64,000 nt of DNA from Limosilactobacillus portuensis (lineage in GTDB: Bacteria > Bacillota > Bacilli > Lactobacillales > Lactobacillaceae): positions 1 through 64,000 of the forward strand of contig NZ_JABUXQ010000010.1 in NCBI RefSeq assembly GCF_014838735.1, written 5' to 3'. The translations under genes and the position numbers were made by a program. The notes beneath the pieces were generated by a model. It did no database searches. It had not been told where the DNA came from and saw only the letters and a list, made by a program, of their open reading frames with translations. Positions within the stretch are counted from its first letter, which is position 1; every line of letters begins with the position of its first letter. Shown here piece by piece: positions 26,085 to 34,857 of the stretch.

Positions 26085-26113
26085 TTGATTAATGAACCCC
26101 CCCCATATAGAAT
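26085..26113 (+). promoter_or_regulatory. Promoter with C8 tract in the spacer
   Basis: -35 TTGATT (26085-26090) and -10 TAGAAT (26108-26113) are separated by exactly 17 bases, which include eight consecutive C residues (26097-26104). A change in tract length would alter spacing, as in known phase-variable promoters. The start codon is 34 bases downstream with a GGGGAG site. Confidence 0.6.
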
Positions 26114-26147
26114 TAAGGTGAATTCAACTTATTGGGGAGATGATTCA

Positions 26148-27035
26148 ATGCTAACCGTGAAGAATCTTAATATTTTCTATGGTCGTAAGCAGATAATCGA
26201 GAATGCTTCATTTAGTATCAAGCCGGGTGAAATCGTGGGATTAATCGGACCGAACGGCGCAGGTAAAACAACCATTATGAAAACTCTTCTGGGTCTAACA
26301 AAATTCACTGGATCGATTTCTTTTAACAATCAGCCCATTACTGCCAATAATCACAAGGCGCTACAAAACGTTGGCGCCTTGATCGAGAACCCTGCAATTT
26401 ACCCATTTTTAAGCGGAAAGGATAATCTCTCCCTCTATTCAACTGATAAGGACGAGGTCGCAGAGTTAATTACTAAGCTACAAATGAATTCTTACATTCA
26501 GCGCCAAGCTAAAAGCTATTCAATTGGGATGAAACAAAAATTAGGGATCGCATTAGCCCTGCTTAACCATCCCCAGTTTGTGATCTTAGATGAACCAATG
26601 AATGGTTTAGACATCGAAACCACTATTCTTATTAGAAAAATAATTCACGAGTATGCACACAAGGGAACCGCATTTCTTATTTCAAGCCATGTTTTAAGCG
26701 AACTGCAAAAGGTAATGACTTCCGTAATCATTTTAAACCAGGGACATATCATTATGGATGTTCCAGTTTCCCAATTCCAAGAAAGAGACAGTCAGCAATA
26801 TCGCTTGGTGACCACTGACAATCAAACCGCCATTAAGTTATTAACTGCTAATTCCATTACCGTGATTCCTACCTCTGCTGGACTAATTGTTAATAAGGAC
26901 GCACTCTCTCAAATCCAGCAAATACTATTCGAAAACCAGATCTGGTTACGGGAGCTTGTTCCTAACGTCCCATCTTTCGAAAAGAAAATCATTACTGTCC
27001 TTAAAGAAAGGCGGGAGAATTCAAATGGGAAATAG
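26148..27035 (+). CDS. ABC transporter ATP-binding protein, BcrA/LanF-like (295 aa)
   Basis: The ATPase domain has Walker A GPNGAGKTTIMKTLLG, Q-loop-region NVGALIENPAIYPFL, signature YSIGMKQKLGIAL, Walker B FVILDEPMNGLD and switch His ISSHVL, then a ~90-residue C-terminal extension typical of BcrA and lantibiotic-immunity ATPases. The ATG at 26148 is chosen for the TTGGGGAGATGATTCA site; the longer frame crosses the promoter. The next permease starts inside its last codons. Probable bacteriocin or bacitracin self-protection/resistance by neighbourhood. Confidence 0.86.
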   Translation: MLTVKNLNIFYGRKQIIENASFSIKPGEIVGLIGPNGAGKTTIMKTLLGLTKFTGSISFNNQPITANNHKALQNVGALIENPAIYPFLSGKDNLSLYSTDKDEVAELITKLQMNSYIQRQAKSYSIGMKQKLGIALALLNHPQFVILDEPMNGLDIETTILIRKIIHEYAHKGTAFLISSHVLSELQKVMTSVIILNQGHIIMDVPVSQFQERDSQQYRLVTTDNQTAIKLLTANSITVIPTSAGLIVNKDALSQIQQILFENQIWLRELVPNVPSFEKKIITVLKERRENSNGK

Positions 27036-27774
27036 TTTATCACGAGAAATTTATAAATTCACTCACCAGCGAACTCCTCTTTATGGCTTTCTTGTTATGA
27101 TTGCCCTAATGCTTTACAGCAGTATTCCTTCATACAAGGTTAACCCTTTCTTAATCACTCAAGGATTCGGAGCTATTCAATGGTGCACAATCATCATGGT
27201 CGCTGTTAGTGCCGACTTTATTTCAATGGAATATCGTAATAATACAATGGTCACGCTTCTTTTTAGAAGTAACCATCAATTTACCATTTACCTTGCTAAA
27301 TTGATTACTCTAGTGGTTTATGGGATTACTTTGTTATTAGCTGGTTTTATTTGCTCACTGATTTTGATGCTGTTTCTAGGAAATAACTATTCGTGGTCTG
27401 CTAGTTTTCATGGTTATCCCCTGATCGTCGCGTTAGGATATAACTTTCTAGGCGCCTTTATCTACCTAATGTTTACCATTTCGCTCTCACTACTTTTGGT
27501 TATCCTGTTAAAGTCAAATTCAATTGTCATCATTATCGGTCTCGCAGTCGATTTTTTGGGAGCTAACTTTTCTGGGCTATTAATGAATATCCTTCCGAAA
27601 CAATTATGGGCGTGGAACCCACTCAATATGATTAACATCATTGTTCAACTATCTAATCAAAGTACAATTAAAATTACCCATCTCAGTAATTTTGAATTAC
27701 TTCTCGGTAATGGTTGCTATACCCTACTATTCATTATTTTGGGATTGTGGGCCTTCAAAAACTACCAAAAATAG
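27025..27774 (+). CDS. ABC-2 type permease, LanE/G-like (249 aa)
   Basis: Six hydrophobic helices. The short N-terminus (MGNSLSREIYKFTHQRTPLY) and the segment SADFISMEYRNNTMVTLLFR after helix two are typical of bacitracin/lantibiotic-immunity permeases. It overlaps the ATPase by 11 bases and has GGGAGAATTCAA ahead of ATG. It is a paralogue of the next gene, which shares YKFTH/YKLSH, EYRNNTM/EFQNNTI and WNPLNM motifs; the two likely form a heterodimer. Confidence 0.83.
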   Translation: MGNSLSREIYKFTHQRTPLYGFLVMIALMLYSSIPSYKVNPFLITQGFGAIQWCTIIMVAVSADFISMEYRNNTMVTLLFRSNHQFTIYLAKLITLVVYGITLLLAGFICSLILMLFLGNNYSWSASFHGYPLIVALGYNFLGAFIYLMFTISLSLLLVILLKSNSIVIIIGLAVDFLGANFSGLLMNILPKQLWAWNPLNMINIIVQLSNQSTIKITHLSNFELLLGNGCYTLLFIILGLWAFKNYQK

Positions 27775-27787
27775 GGGAGGGACAAGT

Positions 27788-28558
27788 ATGTATCCCGAAT
27801 TACATCGTGAACTTTATAAACTCAGTCACCGCAAACTCACTTGGTGGATGCCCGTGATAATGATCGGTTTAATGATTATTATGGGATTAGCAATGGGAAG
27901 AGACTATTCCAATTTGCTCGTGATGACCTGCTACAATTCCAGCGACATTATTATGCTAATTCTTGTCATCCTTGGATCAACTATTTTTTCAACAGAATTT
28001 CAAAACAATACGATCCTTGCACTGATTTATCATTCATCGAGCAAGCTAGCAACCTTTATGGCAAAGTACATTGCACTCTTTATCTATAATGTAGCCCTTC
28101 ACCTTTTAGCAATTATCTTTACCGTTCTTTTAAATATTGTTCCGCTTCTCAATGCACCAGTATCGTGGACAAGTATTTATAAATATCATCAGCCACTAGT
28201 AGTAAACATGCTAGCGACGACTGGTATTGACATCATAACTTCAACGTTAATTATCAGCTTACTGTGTCTCTTCTCTTGTCTGATCAACTCCGATGCAATT
28301 GTTATTGCGATTAACGCAATTATCATTTTTATGGGGAGGGGCTTTTCTGCAAGTTTACTAAACGCTAACTTGGGAATCGATCAAATTCTCAAGTGGAATC
28401 CCCTTAACATGACTAATCTCACAACTCAATATTATAACTACGCATCCTATCACCCCACTTCTATGCTTTCCAACAGCCAACTCTTCTGGGGAACTTGTTG
28501 CTATATCGTTTTGATTTCAGGACTAGGATACTTAGCGTTTAGAAGAAAACGATTTTAA
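27788..28558 (+). CDS. ABC-2 type permease, second subunit (256 aa)
   Basis: Six hydrophobic helices, opening MYPELHRELYKLSHRKLTWW, a FSTEFQNNTILALIYHSS loop and KWNPLNMTNLTTQYY near the end. It is homologous to the preceding permease, suggesting duplication. GGGGAGGGACAAGT precedes its ATG, 13 bases after the first permease stop. Third gene of the ATPase-permease-permease operon (LanFEG-like layout), ended by a strong terminator. Confidence 0.83.
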   Translation: MYPELHRELYKLSHRKLTWWMPVIMIGLMIIMGLAMGRDYSNLLVMTCYNSSDIIMLILVILGSTIFSTEFQNNTILALIYHSSSKLATFMAKYIALFIYNVALHLLAIIFTVLLNIVPLLNAPVSWTSIYKYHQPLVVNMLATTGIDIITSTLIISLLCLFSCLINSDAIVIAINAIIIFMGRGFSASLLNANLGIDQILKWNPLNMTNLTTQYYNYASYHPTSMLSNSQLFWGTCCYIVLISGLGYLAFRRKRF

Positions 28559-28607
28559 AAAATAAACTTCAAGAGCTTCGCAATTAAGTTCTTGAAGTTT
28601 ATTTTTA
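28557..28607. terminator. Bidirectional terminator
   Basis: AATAAACTTCAAGA / TCTTGAAGTTTATT with T-run, between the convergent permease and macro-domain genes. Confidence 0.85.
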
Positions 28608-29117
28608 CTATTCTTCTTTGATTTCTCTTTGGTAAGCTGCATAGGTGGTTGGATCAAAACAAACCATTTCAACTTCAGCAACAACCTGACTTGTTTTAAG
28701 AAAGTCACGGATTGTTGTGATGGCAATATGGGCAGCCCGAGCTAAAGGAAAGGCATACACTCCAGTACTAATCGAGGGAAATGCTACCGTATGACAATCA
28801 TTTTCTTCAGCAAGCTGCAAACTGTTTCGGTATGAATTAGCTAATAATTTATCTTCACCATTATTGCCACCATGCCAACTTGGTCCTGGAGTATGGATAA
28901 CATACTTTGCTGGTAGACGAAAGCCATGTGTAATCCGCGCCTCACCGGTTGGACAGCCATGAAATTGTAAGCAAGCGGCATACAGTCCTGGTCCAGCAGC
29001 CCGATGGATTGCCCCATCAACCCCACCGCCACCAAGTAATGTCGTATTAGCAGCGTTGACAATCGCATCCACGTGGACCTGAGTGATATCTCCTTGGATT
29101 GCTTTAAGTTGGTGCAT
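28608..29117 (-). CDS. Macro-domain protein, probable O-acetyl-ADP-ribose deacetylase (169 aa)
   Basis: A stand-alone macrodomain of normal length with the ADP-ribose-binding motifs GDITQVHVDAIVNAANTTLL (residues 9-28), GGGGVDGAIHRAAGP and the later SISTGVYAFPLARAA loop. Relatives (YmdB) hydrolyse O-acetyl-ADP-ribose or remove ADP-ribose from proteins and RNA; the exact substrate is not deducible. ATG after AGGAGGGAGAAAA. Monocistronic, with terminators on both sides. Confidence 0.9.
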   Translation of the reverse strand: MHQLKAIQGDITQVHVDAIVNAANTTLLGGGGVDGAIHRAAGPGLYAACLQFHGCPTGEARITHGFRLPAKYVIHTPGPSWHGGNNGEDKLLANSYRNSLQLAEENDCHTVAFPSISTGVYAFPLARAAHIAITTIRDFLKTSQVVAEVEMVCFDPTTYAAYQREIKEE

Positions 29118-29158
29118 TTTTCTCCCTCCTGTCCTGATATTTTTTATTATAGAACTTA

Positions 29159-29198
29159 AGAGGAACTAAATCCCCTCTTTCAAAGATTTAATTCCTCT
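29159..29198. terminator. Terminator-like hairpin
   Basis: AGAGGAACTAAATC / GATTTAATTCCTCT stem between the XRE membrane regulator and the macro-domain gene, both on the minus strand; ends the regulator transcript. Confidence 0.7.
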
Positions 29199-29206
29199 GT
29201 CGATTC

Positions 29207-29833
29207 CTATTGTTCAATTTTGGATTTAAATTGCGGATATAGCCAAATTGTAGCGGTAACGCAAAAGCCGAATAAAATATATCCCGTAATTCTTCCAGAA
29301 ACATATCCTAAATAGTTATGGATATCTCCTGGCATTACTGAAAGTGACGAAGCAGTTAGCTCAAATTGCATCACAGCCAAGACAAGCCAACAAATATAGA
29401 ATCCGTACTTCATCTTCAACCTTTTCCAGTCAATATACTTTAGAAGAACAACCGTGTTGAAAATTAGCGCTAATACTAATACCCACGTAAACTTTCGCAG
29501 AGTTAAGTTACCCATTATCACAGGCTTTGCTAATAAAATTACTGACATAATAACATTAATAATGTAACTAAAGATAAAGGTCCGCCGTTCTTTTTTGTTT
29601 ATTTCATGTTCTTGTTTATAGTTATCAATCATTTCGTGATCCTCCCGTAATAAATCATCTAAACTTACACGATAGAGGTCACTAACTTGAACCAGCATAA
29701 AAACATCAGGATAACTTCGGCTATTTTCCCAACTGGAAATTGTTTTTCGTGAAACATTTAGTCTTTCAGCAACCTCTTGCTGCGTCCAGTTATTCTTCTG
29801 TCGATAAGATTTCATTTTTTGAGCAAAATTCAT
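29207..29833 (-). CDS. XRE-family regulator with membrane-spanning C-terminus (208 aa)
   Basis: Residues 1-65 are a Cro/C1-type helix-turn-helix (YRQKNNWTQQEVAERLNVSR, KTISSWENSRSYPD, then SLDDLLRED). Residues 85-200 contain four hydrophobic helices. Membrane-tethered XRE proteins of this kind often sense envelope stress; the target is unknown. It is not co-transcribed with either neighbour. A 14-bp palindrome about 30-45 bases before its start may be an autoregulatory site. ATG after GGAGGTTAAATTATAA. Confidence 0.85.
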   Translation of the reverse strand: MNFAQKMKSYRQKNNWTQQEVAERLNVSRKTISSWENSRSYPDVFMLVQVSDLYRVSLDDLLREDHEMIDNYKQEHEINKKERRTFIFSYIINVIMSVILLAKPVIMGNLTLRKFTWVLVLALIFNTVVLLKYIDWKRLKMKYGFYICWLVLAVMQFELTASSLSVMPGDIHNYLGYVSGRITGYILFGFCVTATIWLYPQFKSKIEQ

Positions 29834-29862
29834 TTATAATTTAACCTCCACCGATATCAAAT

Positions 29863-29881
29863 TAATTTCCCGGGAAATAAT
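29863..29881. promoter_or_regulatory. Palindromic candidate operator upstream of the XRE membrane regulator
   Basis: Contains ATTTCCCGGGAAAT flanked by A/T-rich arms. The identical 14-mer appears at 49456-49470 upstream of the MacB-like transporter gene. No binding protein is proven; the adjacent XRE protein is the natural candidate. Confidence 0.45.
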
Positions 29882-29938
29882 TCTTGATACCAAGATAACC
29901 AAAAGTGCGTTAAATGTCACGCTAAGGATCATGGCAAC

Positions 29939-29986
29939 AAAAAAGTTCCGCTTGTCTACTCATACAAGACAAGTGGAACTTTTTAT
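29939..29986. terminator. Bidirectional terminator-like hairpin
   Basis: AAAAAGTTCCGCTTGTCT / AGACAAGTGGAACTTTTT, near-perfect 18-bp stem with a short loop, downstream of pepO and its repeat. The sequence 29834-30138 otherwise holds only the XRE promoter region and repeat R8. Confidence 0.85.
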
Positions 29987-30002
29987 GAACTTACTTTAGA
30001 AG

Positions 30003-30141
30003 TGTAGCATTGCTAACACGACCGCAATCAGTCCTACTGCAGCATAGCTAAAACGTGCTCGCCAGGAACTTGCTAGAGCTAGCAATTCTAATGCAACATT
30101 ACCAAGGCGCAGTAGCTAATCCGTCACGGCTCACACACTCA
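30003..30141 (-). repeat. Dispersed structured repeat, copy R8 (stop-codon anchored, pepO)
   Basis: The minus strand begins TGAGTGTGTGAGCCGTGACG, where TGA is the pepO stop, so the stop overlaps the conserved end. The central hairpin of R4/R5 is missing, and it passes to TGCTAGCTCTAGCAAGTTCC and GGCGAGCACGTTTT, as at the distal end of R5. Confidence 0.72.
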
Positions 30142-32043
30142 CCAAATATTCACCCGATCTTCGGGAGCTTTGAACATCGGATCGTTGGGTTGGATGTTGA
30201 AAGCGGAGTAGAAGTCATCGAGGTTTTCGGCTTGGATATTAGCCCGGAGTTTTTGTGGAGCGTGAACGTCAATGGAAAGTAACAATTGTTCATATTGTTT
30301 AGTAGCCTTCATTCGCCAGATCGTTGCCCAGTTAATAAAGAATTTCTTAGCATCGAAATCGTCCTCTTGTTTAGCAGCCTCCAAGGCACAACTCAAGCCA
30401 CCGGCATCAGCAATGTTTTCGGAAACAGTCAGCTTCCCGTTAACCTTCTGACCAGCGAATTCAATTCCATCAAATTCTTTAATCATCTTTTGGGCCAACT
30501 GCTTGAAATGGGCGGAATCTTCTTCTGTCCACCAGTTATTGAGATTCCCTAATTCATCAAAAAGTGCCCCGTTATTATCAAAGGCGTGCGAGATTTCGTG
30601 AGCAATTACCGCACCAATTCCACCATAATTCTCACTACTACTTTGCTTTAGTGAATAGAATGGTGCCTGCAAGATTGCGGCCGGAAAGACGATAATATTC
30701 TTAAACGGGTGGTAATATGCGTTTACGGTTGCCGCACTCATTTCCCAACGCATCCGGTCAACAGGCTTGTTCCACCGACTAAACATCTCGCGATTTGCGA
30801 CAATGTTAGCTTGATTGAGGTTCGCAATCAATGACTCACCCTCATCAATTTTAATTTGATCGTAAAGTGCTGGAATCTTATCTGGGTAGCCGACCTGAAT
30901 ACCTAACTTATCTAACTTTAAGATCGCCTTATCACGGGTAGCCTTGCTTAACCAGTCATTGTTAGCTAGTCGGCCCTTGTATACCTTGATCATCTGCTCA
31001 ACCATATGATGAACATCTTCTTTGGCTTGAGGGCCAAAGTATTTTTTCCCGTAATGGTCACCCATTACTTGGCTAAAGACATCTCGTGCCAAGTAATAAG
31101 CAAATTTCCGTTGGTTAATCGGCTTTTTACTCCCGGAAAGCGCCCGACTATACCGGCCGTTAATCTCCCGCATCTCATCATCAAGATAGCTTGCGTTAGC
31201 TCGAATAACGTTAATTAATGCCCAGCTCTTAAACAATTCAAAGTGATCCGTTAAAATTCCATTAAGTGCCTTAAAGTATTCTGGTTCAGTTACAATGACC
31301 TTTTCAGGAGTAGTACCAATGAGCCGTTTAATCACCTCTGCCAAGTCAAGCTGGTCAGTTGAACTTGCTAATTCTTCGACGGTTTGCGGATTATACATTT
31401 TACTATAATCTGCTGCTTCCTCTGCACTCTTGACATTTGGTGCAAGTAAGGCATCAAATTTCTTAGCATTTTCAATGTGTTTAGCAGCTTCCTCTTTGCT
31501 ATAACCCAACTTGTCCATCAAGGTGGCAACCATTGATGACCATAGTTTTAATAATTGATCGTGCTGCTCTTTCTTATCGTTTTCATAATAGCTTTTATCT
31601 GGCAAGATCAATGAAGGAGCAGAAGCAAATAGAGCATAAACAGTTGCATTCTTCATATCAGCATCAATATCAAAAACAACTGGTGACGGCATCCCCGCCA
31701 TAATCCAATTCCGCCATTGACCCTGGTATTCATCATATGACTTTAGTTCTTCAATACTTGTAAGCATCCGCTTAAGGGGACGTGGACCAACCTTTTTGCG
31801 AAAATCAAATTTTTTAGCTAACCGGTATAGTTTGACCATCTCGTTAAAGCGGGAATCATCACTTTTTTCTTTTCCTTCTGCATAAGCATCTAGATCATCC
31901 ATAAGTTGCTTATCAATCTCGTCAACAAGATCATTAAAGCCCCCAGTTGCTGGCTTATCATCAGGAATTTTAGCGGTCTTTAACCATTCCCCGTTAACCG
32001 CTTCATATAAGTCATTTTTTATTTCTTGTTCATTTACTGTCAC
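30139..32043 (-). CDS. pepO: M13 family oligoendopeptidase PepO (634 aa)
   Basis: Neprilysin-like zinc endopeptidase. The catalytic motif HEISH with the third ligand in ENIADAGGLS lies in the last third, VNAYYHPFKNIIVFPAAIL binds substrate backbone, and the last residues (VNIW) match the family end. Cytoplasmic in lactobacilli, it trims oligopeptides after uptake. I prefer the GTG at 32043, nine bases after GGAGG; the ATG at 32052 touches that site directly. It follows the VWA-associated small gene by 54 bases on the same strand. Stop shared with repeat R8. Confidence 0.93.
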   Translation of the reverse strand: MTVNEQEIKNDLYEAVNGEWLKTAKIPDDKPATGGFNDLVDEIDKQLMDDLDAYAEGKEKSDDSRFNEMVKLYRLAKKFDFRKKVGPRPLKRMLTSIEELKSYDEYQGQWRNWIMAGMPSPVVFDIDADMKNATVYALFASAPSLILPDKSYYENDKKEQHDQLLKLWSSMVATLMDKLGYSKEEAAKHIENAKKFDALLAPNVKSAEEAADYSKMYNPQTVEELASSTDQLDLAEVIKRLIGTTPEKVIVTEPEYFKALNGILTDHFELFKSWALINVIRANASYLDDEMREINGRYSRALSGSKKPINQRKFAYYLARDVFSQVMGDHYGKKYFGPQAKEDVHHMVEQMIKVYKGRLANNDWLSKATRDKAILKLDKLGIQVGYPDKIPALYDQIKIDEGESLIANLNQANIVANREMFSRWNKPVDRMRWEMSAATVNAYYHPFKNIIVFPAAILQAPFYSLKQSSSENYGGIGAVIAHEISHAFDNNGALFDELGNLNNWWTEEDSAHFKQLAQKMIKEFDGIEFAGQKVNGKLTVSENIADAGGLSCALEAAKQEDDFDAKKFFINWATIWRMKATKQYEQLLLSIDVHAPQKLRANIQAENLDDFYSAFNIQPNDPMFKAPEDRVNIW

Positions 32044-32097
32044 CCTCTTCATCCTCCTTATTAATCATACATTTATTATACTATTTTTAATTATTCG

Positions 32098-32391
32098 TTA
32101 TCCATCAAAGGGCTTTAAGAGCTCGAACCGCGCAGCCCCGCTGAACCATTGGGAATGCTGACTTAATAATTGACCAACCGCTTGATAATCATCGAGATTA
32201 ACATTTCCAATTACTAGGCGATGATGTTGCAACTGACGAGCTAAAATTACGTCTGCAGCCATTACCCGATCCCGAAAAAGCATTTGATTTCCTAAATCCC
32301 AATCAACGTTCAGGAGCTTAACTGCCCGCTGGTATTCTTTTGAATGAGTTAGGATCTGTTTCATTACTGTCGGCTTTAATAATTCAGTCAT
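32098..32391 (-). CDS. Small hypothetical protein of the MoxR-VWA operon (97 aa)
   Basis: A soluble helical protein (KQILTHSKEYQRAVKLLNVD ... ADVILARQLQHHRLVIGNVN) with no motif I recognise. Its start overlaps the VWA gene stop by four bases (ATGA), so expression is coupled and it is probably a partner of the ATPase/VWA pair. Its last residues (ELLKPFDG) end just before pepO. Confidence 0.7.
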   Translation of the reverse strand: MTELLKPTVMKQILTHSKEYQRAVKLLNVDWDLGNQMLFRDRVMAADVILARQLQHHRLVIGNVNLDDYQAVGQLLSQHSQWFSGAARFELLKPFDG

Positions 32392-33683
32392 TTTATTCCC
32401 TTCTTTAAGCTAAGAATTCGCCCGACCGGACGTTGAAGTGACAAGTCTGTAACTGATCCAGTTACTAACCAATCCACTTGATGAAAATTGTATGGATTAA
32501 TCTTTTGTTCACCCCATCCATCAGTCATGATTACTACTAATGAATTTGTTGGATTAATCTGACGATCATGGAGAAAATCAAATATGCATTGGAAACTTGT
32601 CCCTCCGCCACCAACTCGGTGAAAAATAACCCGCTTGCCATTTTCAACACGTTGATAATGCTCAGAATGAACACGTGCATCAAACGGGTAAACTTCTACT
32701 GGAAGGTGATCGCTATTCGCCAAATAACTAATCTGGCTTAATAGCTTTTCCAGCTCATCATCAGTCACTGAACCAGAATTATCAACAAAGACTAAAACTC
32801 GGGGAACCAGTCGACTAACCGATCCCGGAAGTTCCATCCGCCAGGGTTGTCGTCGATTGAACCGGTATGCTGCTTCCTCTCTTCCTGCAGCTAACGTTCC
32901 CACTTGACGGCTGATTAATTGTTGCCAATTAAACCGATTATTTATTTGAGGTTTCAATAATGTTGTTAAAATATCACCTGGTAATAATCCACGATCCTTT
33001 TTTGGAGTATTCATATACGCCTGGTGTAAGATCTTCTTTAACTGCGCTAACCGTAATTGTTGAATTCCAAAAGCAGGTTGAGCATTACCTAATTGCCATC
33101 CCTGATGTGTTTCCTGAATTACCTGAGAAGGTTTCGCTTGAGTATTTTTGCCTGTTCCCCGTTCTTTTTTTCGTTGTAATTTCTGCTTATCTTGATCTGA
33201 CAGGTTCTTTAATAAACGAAGATAACTGCTCGAATCCTGGTGTGATAAAATTCGGTGATGTAAATACCGTTGCAGTTTCTCTAACGTCATTGTTTCACGG
33301 GGAACTTCTGGTAAATATTGGTTAACTGCGATATCCGTTGCCAATTGAACTAGTTCCGGCGTAGGAGAATTAGCATAACGTAACGGATGTTGCCATAGTA
33401 AATGAAGGGCTTCGTGTTCTAATAAAATTACTACTTCATCACTTCGTAACTCGGCTAATTTTTGAGGGACTACTCTTAACTCAATTTGATCTTTTTGCCA
33501 AAAGAGACCCAGAATTGCATCTTGTTCCTGAACAACCCGGCGCGGAACTTGTAGAAGAATTTCGCCAAGAATCCGCTGACTCTGGAGAACCTGAATAATC
33601 GCTTGAGTAAGAACACGCTGAGTTATTTCATAATCTGAAGTGTTTCCTCTTAATTGCTCAAGCATTTTTGCTAGTTGATTCAT
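32388..33683 (-). CDS. VWA-like protein with HExxH metallopeptidase-like domain (DUF2201 type, 431 aa)
   Basis: The N-terminal half has an HExxH motif (EHEALHLLWQHP, about residue 112) and matches the putative metallopeptidase domain of this family. A central Lys-rich linker follows (about 170-190). The C-terminal half is a VWA-like domain with a metal-binding MIDAS motif DNSGSV (about residue 300). Family members pair with MoxR-type AAA ATPases, as here, where the genes overlap by four bases. A chaperone or metal-insertion role is inferred; substrate unknown. Confidence 0.82.
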   Translation of the reverse strand: MNQLAKMLEQLRGNTSDYEITQRVLTQAIIQVLQSQRILGEILLQVPRRVVQEQDAILGLFWQKDQIELRVVPQKLAELRSDEVVILLEHEALHLLWQHPLRYANSPTPELVQLATDIAVNQYLPEVPRETMTLEKLQRYLHHRILSHQDSSSYLRLLKNLSDQDKQKLQRKKERGTGKNTQAKPSQVIQETHQGWQLGNAQPAFGIQQLRLAQLKKILHQAYMNTPKKDRGLLPGDILTTLLKPQINNRFNWQQLISRQVGTLAAGREEAAYRFNRRQPWRMELPGSVSRLVPRVLVFVDNSGSVTDDELEKLLSQISYLANSDHLPVEVYPFDARVHSEHYQRVENGKRVIFHRVGGGGTSFQCIFDFLHDRQINPTNSLVVIMTDGWGEQKINPYNFHQVDWLVTGSVTDLSLQRPVGRILSLKKGIK

Positions 33684-34855
33684 TCGCCCCGATCTCCGTA
33701 AGTCGCTATTTGAGCACCAGTTTCGTATAATTCTGCCACCGCACCGGCAGGATTTTCTTTAGCGGTATTATACATTTTATTTAACAATTCATCGTCTTCA
33801 CCAACTTGCCGAATAAGTGAATATTGGCCGTCCGGACTAATATCGGTTAGGTACGAACTAAAATTAGCTGCCCCGCTATTCTGTGCTAACGTCTCTGGAT
33901 ATTTCCTAACCCATTCACGTAAAAGCGATAACTTATCAGCTTCTTCTAATTGTTGGAAGTCGGCTTCGAGTCCGGCTTGATTTATCATATCGCTTACCTT
34001 TAAGCGAACCCCGCGTGCCTGAACAAATTCAGCAAATGAAACCCCAATCTCAGTTCCCAAATCACCGCTAAATAAGTCAGGTGCTAGTTGTTCTTGTACT
34101 TTTCCAGAAAGTTTTTGTAACTGGTCCAGGTTCCGTGAAACTCGCTCCCAAGCTCTTGGCGTTGGTGTTAAATCAGAGCCAAATTGGTGTGGTTGAATTA
34201 GACGACTCGGGTACTGTGTTAAGTATTCAATTACCAACGGATTAATTTGAGAACGCTTCGCCCGTCCGCGAGGCTTTTTTGCCCACTCAAGCCATTCATC
34301 AGTCGAACTAGCCATCACTAGACGAACAGTCCGATCCTTAATCGCCGCGTCACCAGTTGAAACTGCATACTCACTATTTTCAAACCCTTCCATTGTGTTA
34401 TCTGGATTTTCGGCAATTACAATTCTTACCGTTTCTGGAAGTCGCAAACTGTTAATTTGCCGTTGGAGAACCAAATTCATCAGCTCACTCTGAACAGACT
34501 GTGAGCCCCGATTAAACTCATCCAGAAACCAAATAATTTCCCGGTTGGGATTCTCTTCAGCATAGCGCACGATTGACACCAGTGTTTCAGAGTAACCAAA
34601 CTGAACATTTGCTAAGCGACCATAATCCTTCGTTTCAACAAAGGAGTCACTAGTCAGTGGTGGGACAGGAATTGCAAGATCTCCCTTTTCACTTAAACTA
34701 ACCACGGTAGTATATAGTTTGGCGTCCATCTTCTTAGCAACTTCCCCTACTAAGGCGGACTTTCCTAACCCGGCTTCACCCACAATGCTAGGAACATTTC
34801 CAGCGCGTAAAACTAACGGGACCGTAATTAGGAGCTGTTGATATGTCAGGGCCAT
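33680..34855 (-). CDS. MoxR-type AAA ATPase (391 aa)
   Basis: AAA+ ATPase with Walker A GEAGLGKSALV (about 30), Walker B IIWFLDEFNRGS (about 100) and sensor region VRIVIAENPDN. A ~200-residue C-terminal helical part follows. MoxR ATPases assist maturation of partner complexes with VWA proteins. The ATG at 34855 follows GGAGGAATAAAA and lies just past the glycosylase stop region (overlap of about one codon); the five-residue upstream extension lacks a site. Next gene downstream overlaps by ATGA. Confidence 0.86.
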   Translation of the reverse strand: MALTYQQLLITVPLVLRAGNVPSIVGEAGLGKSALVGEVAKKMDAKLYTTVVSLSEKGDLAIPVPPLTSDSFVETKDYGRLANVQFGYSETLVSIVRYAEENPNREIIWFLDEFNRGSQSVQSELMNLVLQRQINSLRLPETVRIVIAENPDNTMEGFENSEYAVSTGDAAIKDRTVRLVMASSTDEWLEWAKKPRGRAKRSQINPLVIEYLTQYPSRLIQPHQFGSDLTPTPRAWERVSRNLDQLQKLSGKVQEQLAPDLFSGDLGTEIGVSFAEFVQARGVRLKVSDMINQAGLEADFQQLEEADKLSLLREWVRKYPETLAQNSGAANFSSYLTDISPDGQYSLIRQVGEDDELLNKMYNTAKENPAGAVAELYETGAQIATYGDRGE

Positions 34856-34857
34856 TT

